Shown piece after piece: positions 21,895-31,190 of a stretch of DNA of 32,688 nt. The stretch's first letter is position 1. Each line of letters opens with the position of its first letter. A program made the position numbers and the translations under genes. A model generated the notes under the pieces. The model was not told the DNA's origin. It saw only the letters and a program-made list of their open reading frames with translations, and made no database searches. The stretch comes from Parabacteroides chongii (GTDB lineage: Bacteria > Bacteroidota > Bacteroidia > Bacteroidales > Tannerellaceae): positions 1 to 32,688 of the forward strand of contig NZ_CP120850.1 of the NCBI RefSeq assembly GCF_029581355.1, read 5' to 3'.

Positions 21895-23040
21895 ATGAAT
21901 ACTCCTTTTGTGTATGGCCGCATAGCCGATAAAGATAATTTTACAGACAGGGTACAAGAGGTTAAGTTGCTTACCCAAAATTTCAATGGCTTGGTTAATA
22001 CCGTCATTATTTCTCCACGCCGTTGGGGGAAAACTTCTTTGGTAAGTAAGACGGCACAAATACTTCAAAGTTCAAGTAGGGATTTTATTATTTGTCAGGT
22101 AGACATATTTAACTGCCGGACAGAAGAAGAATTTTATGTTGCTTTTGCCAATGCATTGCTAAAAGTTTCAACCTCTGCCTGGGAAGAATTTGTATCCGGT
22201 GTAAAAAAATATTTAGGAAAAATGGCTCCGCTTATTTCAGTATCAGACAGTAGTCAAACCTATGAGTTTTCATTCGGAATAAGTTTTAAGGATAATAAGA
22301 TGGGATATGATGAAATATTGGATTTACCGCAAGTCATAGCGAATGATACCGGGAAAAAAATCATTGTCTGTATCGATGAATTCCAAAATATCAATGAATA
22401 CGAAGATTCTTTGGCTTTCCAACGTAAACTGCGCGCTCATTGGCAGAAACAAACTTCTGTCTGTTATTGTCTTTACGGGAGTAAACGGCATATGTTACTG
22501 GATATTTTTAATGACTATAGCATGCCATTCTATAAATTCGGGGACATTTTATTTCTTCACAAGATAGGAAGGGAAGATTGGATTTCATTTATTTCCAGTC
22601 GCTTTTCCGATACCGGAAAAGAAATTTCAAAAGAATTATGTAATCAAATAGCAGCCAGGGTAAAGGATCATCCATATTATGTTCAGCAGTTAAGCCAACA
22701 AGTTTGGTTACGTACAGAAAAAAAGTGTACCGACAGTATTCTCGATGAAGCATTCTTAAGTCTGACAGGTCAGTTAAGTCTTCTGTTTGCCAATATAATA
22801 GACACATTAACATCCAAACAAATTAATTTTTTATTGGCGGTGGCAGATGGTGTCACAAATTTCTCGTCGAAAGATGTTCTTACAAAATATAAACTGGGAA
22901 CTTCTGCAAATATAAAAAATCTAAGAAAGGCGACTTTGGAAAAAGATTTAATAGACATTCTACCCGGAAATATAACCGAACTTCAGGATCCTGTTTTTGA
23001 ATATTGGATAAAAAATATTTATACAGGTTCACTACGGTAA
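21895..23040 (+). CDS. Archaeal-ATPase-type AAA protein
   Basis: Intact 381-residue ATPase. Walker A is SPRRWGKTS at residues 40-48, a form seen in the archaeal ATPase (ATPase_2/AAA_34-like) group; Walker B is IIVCIDEFQN at about 156-165. CLYGSKRHML is sensor-like. The C-terminal third (LLFANIIDTLTSKQINFLLA onward, ending near DPVFEYWIKNIY) looks like the winged-helix-type tail of this group. Cytosolic, no signal peptide. It is a different subfamily from the ATPase at 15608 and lacks the DUF4143 part. It stands alone between cassettes C and D with its own promoter and terminator. Function is not known; a role in controlling inversion or expression is only a guess from position. Confidence 0.88.
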   Translation: MNTPFVYGRIADKDNFTDRVQEVKLLTQNFNGLVNTVIISPRRWGKTSLVSKTAQILQSSSRDFIICQVDIFNCRTEEEFYVAFANALLKVSTSAWEEFVSGVKKYLGKMAPLISVSDSSQTYEFSFGISFKDNKMGYDEILDLPQVIANDTGKKIIVCIDEFQNINEYEDSLAFQRKLRAHWQKQTSVCYCLYGSKRHMLLDIFNDYSMPFYKFGDILFLHKIGREDWISFISSRFSDTGKEISKELCNQIAARVKDHPYYVQQLSQQVWLRTEKKCTDSILDEAFLSLTGQLSLLFANIIDTLTSKQINFLLAVADGVTNFSSKDVLTKYKLGTSANIKNLRKATLEKDLIDILPGNITELQDPVFEYWIKNIYTGSLR

Positions 23041-23054
23041 ACACCTCCTTTTAG

Positions 23055-23103
23055 GTAGAATTTGAGTATGCAAATTAGCTACTCAAATTCTACTTTCTTT
23101 TTT
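23055..23103 (+). terminator. Rho-independent terminator behind ATPase gene 2
   Basis: GTAGAATTTGAGTA at 23055-23068 pairs perfectly with TACTCAAATTCTAC at 23080-23093 across an 11-base loop, followed by TTTCTTTTTT. The left arm shares GGTAGAATTTGAGT with the hairpin behind ATPase gene 1. Confidence 0.85.
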
Positions 23104-23250
23104 CAGTATAAATTATCATAAGTTAGATTTCAATAGATCTAAAAAATAATCCATTAGTTTAAGCTGTTTGGATAGGGGTATTTATTGGATTGACAGAGAT
23201 TTACGCGCAAATTATAATACATTGATTATCAATATATTACAGATAAACGT

Positions 23251-23293
23251 AGTTCTGCAAAGACTCTGGTAATTTCGTACGTGGGTATGGAAA
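23251..23293 (+). repeat. Inversion repeat, copy D
   Basis: Identical to copy B over 43 bases. Beyond the repeat it continues GCCAGGAAGT as copy A does, so D and A share a somewhat longer match (50 of 53 positions). It opens the silent susC of cassette D. Confidence 0.88.
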
Positions 23294-26237
23294 GCCAGGA
23301 AGTCTCTGTTAAGCCTGTGATAAATATTCTGTTAAACTCTGATACACAGAATATTGAAGAAGTTGTTGTTACAGCAATGGGGATTTCTAAAGAAAAGAAA
23401 GCATTAGGTTATGCTGTTCAGGATGTAAAAGGAGATGATTTAACACGTGCAGCCAGCACTAGCATCTCTTCTGCATTACAAGGAAAAGTTTCGGGTGTAG
23501 ATATTACTCCTTCATCAGGTATGCCAGGAGCCTCCTCTCAAATCACGATTCGTGGTGTCCGTTCTTTTACGGGTGACAATACTCCGCTGTATGTAATTGA
23601 TGGTATGCCCATTGCATCTGCTGCAGATATTGACACAGACAAAAGAAATACTGGTAGTGTTGCTGGAGCAGACTTTGCTAACCGTGCTGTCGACCTGGAC
23701 CCTAACGATATTGAAAGTATCAATATCCTAAAAGGCCAAGCCGCTTCTGCCCTTTATGGTATGCGTGCTTCTAACGGCGTAATTGTTATTACAACTAAGA
23801 GTGGAAAAAATGCAAGAAAAGGTAAGCCTTCTATCACATTCACTTCTAATCTGGCATTCGACAAAGTATCAACTCTTCCTGAATTCCAGAAAGAATTTGC
23901 ACAAGGTAGCGGTACATTCTCTCCTACATCTTCATTAGCGTGGGGACCGAAAATATCCGACCTAGCAAATGACCCCAATTATGGAGGTAATACGGATAAT
24001 ACTTATACACAGCAGTATGGTAAACATGAAGGAATGTATTATGTGTCTCAGCGTGCAGCAGCCGGATTAGATCCTTGGGCTACACCGCGTGCTTACGACA
24101 ACGCCAAGAATTTCTTCAACACAGGAGTATCCTGGAGCAATAACGTCAATGTTGCACAGGCGTTTGATAAAGGTAATTATTCATTCTCATTAGGTAATAA
24201 TACTACCGAAGGTATTATTCCTAATACAGGTATGGACCGTTACAATGCAAAATTGAATGCTACAGCCAATTTAAGCGAGCATTGGACAACAGGTTTCAGC
24301 GGAAACTTTGTAACATCAAAGATCAGAAAACAGAGTGCAGGTAATGAAGGTGTTGTCGCAACTATTTATGGTTCACCCTCCAGCTATGACTTTAACGGCA
24401 TTCCTTCGCACGTAGACGGCGACCCTTATACACAAAACAACTACCGTCCTACTACATTCAATAATGCTTACTGGGCTAGCGAAAATAACTCTTTCGTAGA
24501 ACGCTCACAACGCTTTTTCGGTAATGCCTATACACAGTATAAGACCCAATTTGGCGAAAATCATATTCTGACAGCAAAATACCAGTTAGGAGCAGATGCT
24601 TACAGTACCATTTATTCCGATAATTACGGATATGGCGATAAAAGTTATTCAAGTGGTTACTCTCGTCAGGACAGTTATCATATCAATGAAATGAACTCTT
24701 TGTTCACATTGAATTACGACTGGAAAATTACTCCGGAATTGGATTTAAATGTATTATATGGCAATGAATTTGTAAATAAATCTACAAGAATTACAACCGG
24801 TGAAGGATACAACTTTAACTTTCCGGGCTGGAATCATATCGGTAATGCTACAACTTTCCAAGCCAATCAAAGTACAACTAAAAAGCGTACAGTAGGTAAT
24901 TTCGGAAATTTGGCTTTATCTTGGAAAAACATGCTGTACCTAAACGCAACTGTTCGTAATGACATCGTATCTTCCATGCCGCGTGGTAGTCGTTCATTTA
25001 CTTATCCTTCTGTCTCTTTGGGATGGATCTTTACAGAACTACCCGCTTTGAAAGACAATAATATTCTTACATTTGGTAAAATACGTGGTTCTTATGCAGA
25101 AGTTGGTATGGCCGGAGATTATGTAGATAATTTATATTATACACCAGGATATGGTGGTGGTTTCTCAGCAGGTACTCCTATTCAATATCCGTTCGGTTCT
25201 ACAACCGCGTATATCCCTTATTACAAAATATATGACCCGAATTTAAAGCCGCAGAACACCAAATCTTATGAACTAGGTTTAGATTTGACTTTCCTGAACG
25301 GTTTGGTTTCTGTAAATTATACCTACTCTCGCCAAAACGTAAAAGATCAAATCTTTGAAGTTCCATTGTCAACTTCTACCGGTTATAGTTCTATGGTAAC
25401 AAATGGCGGGGCTATTCACACTAATTCTCATGAGATCACTTTAACAGTTAAACCGATCGAGAAAAGAATATTTACTGGGACTTCGGATTTAACTTCTCTA
25501 AAATCGACAATTATGTGGATGAACTGGCAGAAGGCGTAAATAGCATTATGTTGGGAGGTTTCGTAACACCTCAGGTACGTGCAGGTATCGGTGATAAATT
25601 CCCGGTTATTTACGGTTCCGGTTATTTGCGTAATGATGCAGGACAGATCATTGTCGATGAAAATGGTTTGCCTCAAGCAGGTGAACCTCAGGTTATCGGT
25701 AAAGTTTCTCCAGACTTCCGTTTAGGATTCAATACAACATTCGAACTGTATAAGTTCCGTTTATCAGCAGTTCTTGATTGGAAACAAGGAGGACAGATCT
25801 ATAGCGGAACAATGGGTGTTCTTGACTATTATGGTGTAACTCAACGTTCTGCCGATTATCGCAAAATGTCCGAATTCTTATTTGAAAAATCAGCGGTTAA
25901 ACAAAATGCTGACGGTTCTTATTCTCCGAATGATATCAAGATCAAAGGAGAAAATGCCTACGACTACTTCAACGCAATGAATGCTATCGATGAAGCCAGT
26001 GTTTACGATAATTCATTCATCAAACTGCGTGAAATATCTTTAAGCTACCCTGTCTTTGAAAAATCATATTTAAATATTACTGCTAGTGTATTTGCACGTA
26101 ATATTCTTCTTTGGTCTCAATTACCAGGTCTTGATCCGGAAGCGACTTTAGGAAACAACAACATGGCTGGTGCATTCGAACGTTTCTCTATGCCGGGAAG
26201 TTCTAGTTACGGTTTCGGTTTAACATTCAAATTTTAA
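23251..26237 (+). CDS. Silent SusC body without leader, cassette D (frame broken once)
   Basis: SusC/RagA transporter starting at SSAKTLVISYVGMESQEVSV with no start codon or signal peptide. TonB-box-like IEEVVVTAMGISKEKKALGY; plug with SALQGKVSGVDITPSSGMPG, IRGVRSFTGDNTPLYVIDGM and ALYGMRASNGVIVITTKSGK; barrel to SSYGFGLTFKF. About 995 codons, with one frame break near 25480-25540. The VTAMGISKEKKALGYAVQ type differs from cassettes A-C. SusD follows after 10 bases. Expected to be expressed only if the leader is joined at copy D. Confidence 0.87.
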
Positions 26238-26247
26238 ACAAAATAAT

Positions 26248-27858
26248 ATGAAAGTTAGATATAATAAAATTAAAACATATCTGTCTGTAGCTTTAGTAGC
26301 CGGAGTTTTGTTCTCTTGCTCTGAAGACAAAATGGACAAGATCAACCAGGATATAGACAATCCGCACAGTGTCGATGCTAAATTCATTCTGACAGATGTA
26401 ATCACTTCTACAGCATTCAGTAATATCGGTGGCGATTTCAACCACTACTTTTCTTCTTATGTAGAAAATGAAGTTGGTATTTTCAATCAGTTATACAATG
26501 CTGAAACCCGTGTTTCTGAGGTTTATTCATCTGCCACCTTCAACAATATTTGGGGAGGAGTTTATAGTTCATTGAAAAATGCACGTATTATTATCGACAA
26601 ATGCTCGGAAGAAGGAAGTCAACCCGGTAACTATACAACAAAAGGTATGGGTGAAGTTTTGGCTGCTGTAAATGCAGGTCTGATAGCTGATGCTTTTGGA
26701 GATGCACCTTTCAGCCAGGCAGCATTGCCTCAATTAGACAATGGTAAACCTCAGTTCATGACACCGGAGATGGACAAACAGAAAGATATTTACACTGCTA
26801 TCATTGCCTACCTGGATGCCGCTATTGAAGACCTTCCTAAAGGAGATACACATGCAACAGGTAAACCCGGAGCTCAGGATATTCTGTTCAAAGGAGATGC
26901 CAACAAATGGTTAAAGTTAGCTTACGGACTAAAAGCACGTTATACAATGCATACATTAAATGTGACGGAAGATAAAACCGCTGCATTAAATACAGTTTTA
27001 GAATGCTGCAAAAAAGCTGCACAGAATGCTGGTGATCAAGCAGCTTTCAATGTGTATGACGGTGTTGCTAATTTAAACCCTTTGTTTGATTTTTTCTATA
27101 GCCGCGAATATACTGCAGCCAGTGCCAGTCTGACAAAAAAACTGATCGTTCGTAATGATCCACGCTTACATCGTGCTTTTGCTGATGCTATCGGTGCCGA
27201 TGAAAGTCTGGGTGCCGAAGGTTTTTACAGCAAACAATTAACAGGAAAGGAAGAGAACTTCTTATCCATGATGGCTCCCAACGGCAAGCCTCAACAGGTA
27301 CAGGAAGTTTATAACACATCTATTTTCTTGTTTGCTGCAACTGCGCCTACTATGTTCATGAGTTACCATGAAGTTAAATTCCTGGAAGCTGAAGCTTTAG
27401 TAAGATTAAATCGTTTGGAAGAAGCAAAAGCAACATTGAAAGAAGCTATTGTTGCCGGTTTGATGAATATGGAAGTTAGCGTTGATGCAGCTTTGGAAAA
27501 CACCTCTGTTCCGGTTAAAGGTAACTCAACAGAAGCTGTAACAATAGCAGAGGCTGAAGAATATTTTGAGACAGAAGTTGTTCCTTTGTTCAATGCAGAT
27601 CCGCTAAAAGAAACAATGATCCAGAAGTATCTGGCATTTTGGGGAGCGAACGGTGAATCAACCGAATGCTATAACGACGTACGTCGTTTGAAATCAGAAG
27701 GTCATGACATCTATGACTTCGAGAATCCGGGTAAATTTCCGCTACGCACGCCTTACGGCAGCGATGACGTTACAACCAACCCTAATGTTAAAAATGCTTA
27801 TGGCAATGGTCAGTATGTATTTTCTGAAAATGTTTGGTGGGCCGGAGGAAGCCGATAA
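26248..27858 (+). CDS. SusD-like_2-type outer-membrane lipoprotein, cassette D
   Basis: Intact 536-residue protein. Signal KTYLSVALVAGVLFS with lipobox cysteine 24. The body fits the SusD-like_2 family better than classic SusD: a DKINQDIDNPHSV motif after the signal, then NIWGGVYSSLKNARIIIDKC, KGMGEVLAAVNAGLIADAFG, APTMFMSYHEVKFLEAEALV, EAYF-like AEEYFETEVVPLF and QKYLAFWGANGESTECYNDV. It would pair with the cassette D SusC; ligand unknown. It lies 10 bases behind susC and is closed by a strong bidirectional terminator. The family difference from SusD A, B and C shows that the array stores unrelated systems. Confidence 0.9.
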   Translation: MKVRYNKIKTYLSVALVAGVLFSCSEDKMDKINQDIDNPHSVDAKFILTDVITSTAFSNIGGDFNHYFSSYVENEVGIFNQLYNAETRVSEVYSSATFNNIWGGVYSSLKNARIIIDKCSEEGSQPGNYTTKGMGEVLAAVNAGLIADAFGDAPFSQAALPQLDNGKPQFMTPEMDKQKDIYTAIIAYLDAAIEDLPKGDTHATGKPGAQDILFKGDANKWLKLAYGLKARYTMHTLNVTEDKTAALNTVLECCKKAAQNAGDQAAFNVYDGVANLNPLFDFFYSREYTAASASLTKKLIVRNDPRLHRAFADAIGADESLGAEGFYSKQLTGKEENFLSMMAPNGKPQQVQEVYNTSIFLFAATAPTMFMSYHEVKFLEAEALVRLNRLEEAKATLKEAIVAGLMNMEVSVDAALENTSVPVKGNSTEAVTIAEAEEYFETEVVPLFNADPLKETMIQKYLAFWGANGESTECYNDVRRLKSEGHDIYDFENPGKFPLRTPYGSDDVTTNPNVKNAYGNGQYVFSENVWWAGGSR

Positions 27859-27885
27859 ACGAAATACTCATTTCAAATAAAAAAG

Positions 27886-27930
27886 AAGACCGGTAAAGTT
27901 GCTGTTGAACTTTACCGGTCTTTCTTTTTT
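27886..27930. terminator. Bidirectional terminator between cassette D and the PD40 operon
   Basis: Perfect 15-bp stem AAGACCGGTAAAGTT (27886-27900) with its complement at 27908-27922, loop GCTGTTG, then TCTTTTTT on the plus strand and an A-rich flank on the left that gives a T run on the minus strand. It can stop both the plus-strand susD and the minus-strand operon ending at 27953. Confidence 0.92.
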
Positions 27931-27952
27931 ATTTCTATCAATAACTTTTTAT

Positions 27953-29414
27953 TTATTTCACAAACTTCACATCGATACCTTTATCTTCTTTTGCTTTTAG
28001 CCCGAGGACTCTCCCTCCTACTTTCACCTTTCCGGTAATAAATTCCGGGATATTATAGGACATCATAAAACGGTCATAAAATCCGGTATCTTTCTGAGGC
28101 AACAGAAATGGTTTGCATGCTTGTCCGTTCTCATCGATATAAGCGATATACAGACGCGTATACAACCCGTCTATCCGACGACTGCTGAAGATGACCCAAC
28201 GACTGTTACTGCTCCAGGAATGATAGCTTTCCACATCATCGCTATTCAATATATCCAAAGGTGTGCTTTCGCCGGTTGACAAATCAGCCATATACAGATC
28301 GGCATCTTTATGCCAAATAGAAAAATTACCATAACCGGACAGCGTATACATCAAGTGTTTTCCATCCGGAGACACACGGGGGAAAGATGCACTTTGTTCT
28401 GAAACAGAAGCGTTATATAAAGTATCCACTACCGAACCGAAGCTTCGGGTATCCGGATCAAAACCGATAGAACACAAGCTATATTTAATTTCGGAATATT
28501 CTTCCGGAATAGGACGGGGAACAGCCGTGCAGAAATAAAGTGTTTTCCCGTCCGGAGAAAACGTGGGAAAAGTTTCAAAAGCATCTTTTGAAAACAGCCT
28601 GGCTGTTGTGACAACTTCATGTTTCACCACGTCATATACAACCACGTCTGAAGCCTCATCAAACACCTCTATACGGTTCCTGTCATTTGCATGGAATCCC
28701 TGTTTTGTATTATTCACAGAAAATGCGACATACTTTCCGGAAGGATGCCAGGAAGGATATACCAAAGATGAAATCGTTTGTTCCGTTTTGTATTCAGTTT
28801 TCTCGATCTTATCACCATCGACCAGGATTGTTCCGGATAGGTTTCTCGCATGTGGAATAACATCTTATCGGGATTTTGCATACAGAACGAATGGCAATTC
28901 ACACAATTCCTGCCACTCATCTTATTCTCGATGATCGGGGTTTCTGTATAGTTTTCCAAATTGCGCTGGTAAAGTCCCATTTTATTCCATAGAGTATATC
29001 CTGGAAAGCGATCAGACGGTAAGCAATATAAGGATCGATCGGTTCTGCCGCCACACTCCATTTGACAGGAGCATATTCCAGCCACTTTCCCTTCTCTTTC
29101 ACACGGACAACCACCTCTACCGTATTTCCTGTTGCAGACGATAAAAGTTTCTTCCATTTAGAGATCGGGAAAACAAATTGGTTATCCTTTGCCCTCACTT
29201 CCACCTGCTGACCGGCGTACGACAAAACGACCTGTGCATCTTCGACAGAATCCTTCAGGGAGAAATTCAAAGGAGCGATATTTGCCGGAATTGTTATATC
29301 CGCATAATCCGGAACAATAGCTGGCTTTCTATCCAATGTTTCACTCACCTGAACCGAATCCGAACATGAAAAAAACAGGGTCAGCAAAGCTATATATTTA
29401 TAATTTCCATTCAT
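27953..29414 (-). CDS. Lipoprotein with PD40/TolB-like propeller repeats and one CXXCH motif (frame broken)
   Basis: Starts MNGNYKYIALLTLFFSCSDS, a short lipoprotein-type signal with cysteine 17. An N-terminal beta-rich part (IPANIAPLNFSLKDSVEDAQ) is followed by ENKMSGRNCVNCHSFCMQNP, whose CVNCH is a possible single haem-attachment site. The C-terminal half has repeats of the TolB/PD40 propeller type (YPSWHPSGKYVAFSVN, FPTFSPDGKTLYFC, FPRVSPDGKHLMYTLS, YHSWSSNSRWVIFSSR). Corrected length is about 485 aa; frame breaks lie near 29010 and 28790. It is last in a three-gene minus-strand run, 12 bases after the DUF6057-like gene. Role unknown; a periplasm-facing lipoprotein is the likely location. 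Confidence 0.8.
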
Positions 29415-29426
29415 ATTCCATCTCTT

Positions 29427-31177
29427 TTATTTAAACATAAAATAAAACCAGTACGTATCTCCATAAGCCCGTCTCATCAATCCGGGCAACGCATTTTTAT
29501 TATTCCGGTTTCCTAATACCTGTTTCTTGTATTCGGCAAAACGCTGCACCACAGACGGAGAAATATCGAAACGTTTCCAATAATCCGGTTCAGCCTCCGA
29601 CAAAGTGATCACAGCTTCCTGAAAAGATTTCGGCAATGAAGGAAGGACCTCCGTACCATAATAAGTCTCCACCATCTTTTTGAAGCCATCCATATTCTTC
29701 GCCAGCAAATACAAAGCCCCCAGATACTGGATAGCCGCTTTATTTTTCGGATTAGCCTCTGCAACCATGCACAAATCTTTTTCCATATAGTTTATTTCGG
29801 AAAGATAATTTTCCTTTGGCAGGCATTTACGCCTTGATCCTAATGCCGAATCCTGCTCTACCGCAGCATCGTTATATAAAAACTTCCGGTGTTCATCTGC
29901 CCAATTCTTATAATAAACCGTATTCCCCAATATATTCAGATACTTTTCCGCTACCTGATATTCTCCGTAAATAATATTTGTCTGGACAAGCCTTTTCAGC
30001 ATTCTCGGATTCCCCTCTCCTATGGCGGTCGCATAAGCCTCAAAAGCCATTTCCTGCGCCATTGCCGAATTGCCCATCGCAAAAGCAATATCACTCAATA
30101 AAGAAGATATCTGTTCAGTTTTATTCCAACCGACCATCAATCCCTGCGGACCTCTCTGATCGAAATTGAACATCTGATCTGCCAATTCTCCTCTCTGTGC
30201 CAAAGCCAGATTCAGATAGCACATATTCAAATAATTAGTCAACGTACCTTTACTGGCATCCAGGATCTTATCCCATTGCTCCGTTCTTGCATAATAATCC
30301 AGTTCTTTCACCTTGGCTGACTTTCTATCTCCGTACTTTGGAATACCCCACCAACAGAACGCAAATAAAAGAGCCAGTTGTAAAACAACTCCTGCGATTC
30401 TTGTTTTTTTACCGATCTCTTTCTTCCTTTTCCTCAGCAGAAAAGCTACAATCAGAATGAGAGGGAATGAAATCCATGAATAATAGATGACAGATTTAGG
30501 CTCCAATGCCGTATGATAATATGCATCCGTAAAAAGGCAAAACGGTACTCTCCCAACAAGGCAAAATAAACACTGCAAATTCCACATAAGCTCCCCAACA
30601 GAACAGCTAATAAAACCCAGTAAACTTCGGAGTTTTATTCAGGAACTCATAAATCAAAACAGACAGGGCAAACAAACATGCCACCGCTCCCGCCAGCCCA
30701 TAAAGCAACGGTGTCACAACGATCTCTGCTATCATCCGCCATTTATCATCCGATATACGCAAGCACAAATACAGAGCCAGAAGCATCAGATTGAACGCAA
30801 TCGTTCCGAAAACCAGATAATTGAAATCAAAATGAAGGAACATAAGCAAAATAACTGGTATCAGATAAAGCAGGAACAACCCTGTACCCGGTACGATCCG
30901 GCGGACGATTCCTCTCATTCCAATCCCTGCGAACAGTAGCAATACAGCCGTAATCCCTGCCCCGGCATACGGATACCGAAAGAACTGCACTAAAAATTCA
31001 GATAAGGTTAACGCAAATCCGCCTGGCATAGACAATTTGCCGGAGATATATTCACCGGTAAACTGAAACAACTGGCTTTGCTCAATAAAAAAGAAATGGA
31101 ATCGACTATATTCCTGTAAAAAGACGAACAAAGCAGCCAATACAACCAACCCGAAAAGCTGTGACTTTCAATCTCAT
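29427..31177 (-). CDS. DUF6057-like multi-pass membrane protein (frame broken)
   Basis: I recognise the family only as a Bacteroidales protein of unknown function (DUF6057-like). After correcting one missing A near 31165 it starts MRLKKSQLFGLVVLAALFVF at 31177. The first half is a row of membrane helices (GGFALTLSEFLVQFFRY region, AGAGITAVLLLFAGIGM, LFLLYLIPVILLMFLHFDF, VFGTIAFNLMLLALYLCL, VVTPLLYGLAGAVACLFAL, ISFPLILIVAFLLRKRKK). After AGVVLQLALLFAFCWWGIP the second half is soluble and helical, rich in tetratricopeptide-like pairs (AKVKELDYYARTEQWDKILD, MCYLNLALAQRGEL). Ends FYFMFK. Another frame break near 30590-30605. It lies 13 bases behind the ABC ATPase and 12 bases ahead of the PD40 lipoprotein. 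Confidence 0.75.
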
Positions 31178-31190
31178 GGTATTATGATTT

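Larger units (their letters stand above)
3672..27858. other. Probable four-cassette SusC/SusD shufflon
   Basis: The unit comprises a tyrosine recombinase gene and one expressed susC-susD pair in minus orientation. It also has three promoterless, leaderless susC-susD pairs in plus orientation. A 43-bp recombination repeat sits in each susC: inverted in cassette A and direct in B, C and D. Inversion between copy A and copies B, C or D would flip about 0.8, 7.2 or 13.3 kb and place the leader on another cassette. The architecture is seen in the sequence; active inversion is inferred. Confidence 0.8.

Noticed and set aside
16939..23239. TTGATAATCAATAT-like sequences upstream of copies C and D as host-factor sites
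   Set aside because: Their distances to the repeats are very different (about 129 and 12 bases) and no such site stands out near copies A and B; AT-rich chance match is likely.
9875..23293. 43-bp repeat as mere conservation of the SusC N-terminal domain
   Set aside because: Copies B and D are identical at nucleotide level while the sequence that follows is unrelated, and all silent genes begin exactly there; protein conservation alone would not give this.
10728..26237. Calling the three leaderless susC genes pseudogenes
   Set aside because: They are truncated at the same codon at a shared recombination repeat and the bodies are otherwise complete, which fits stored cassettes.
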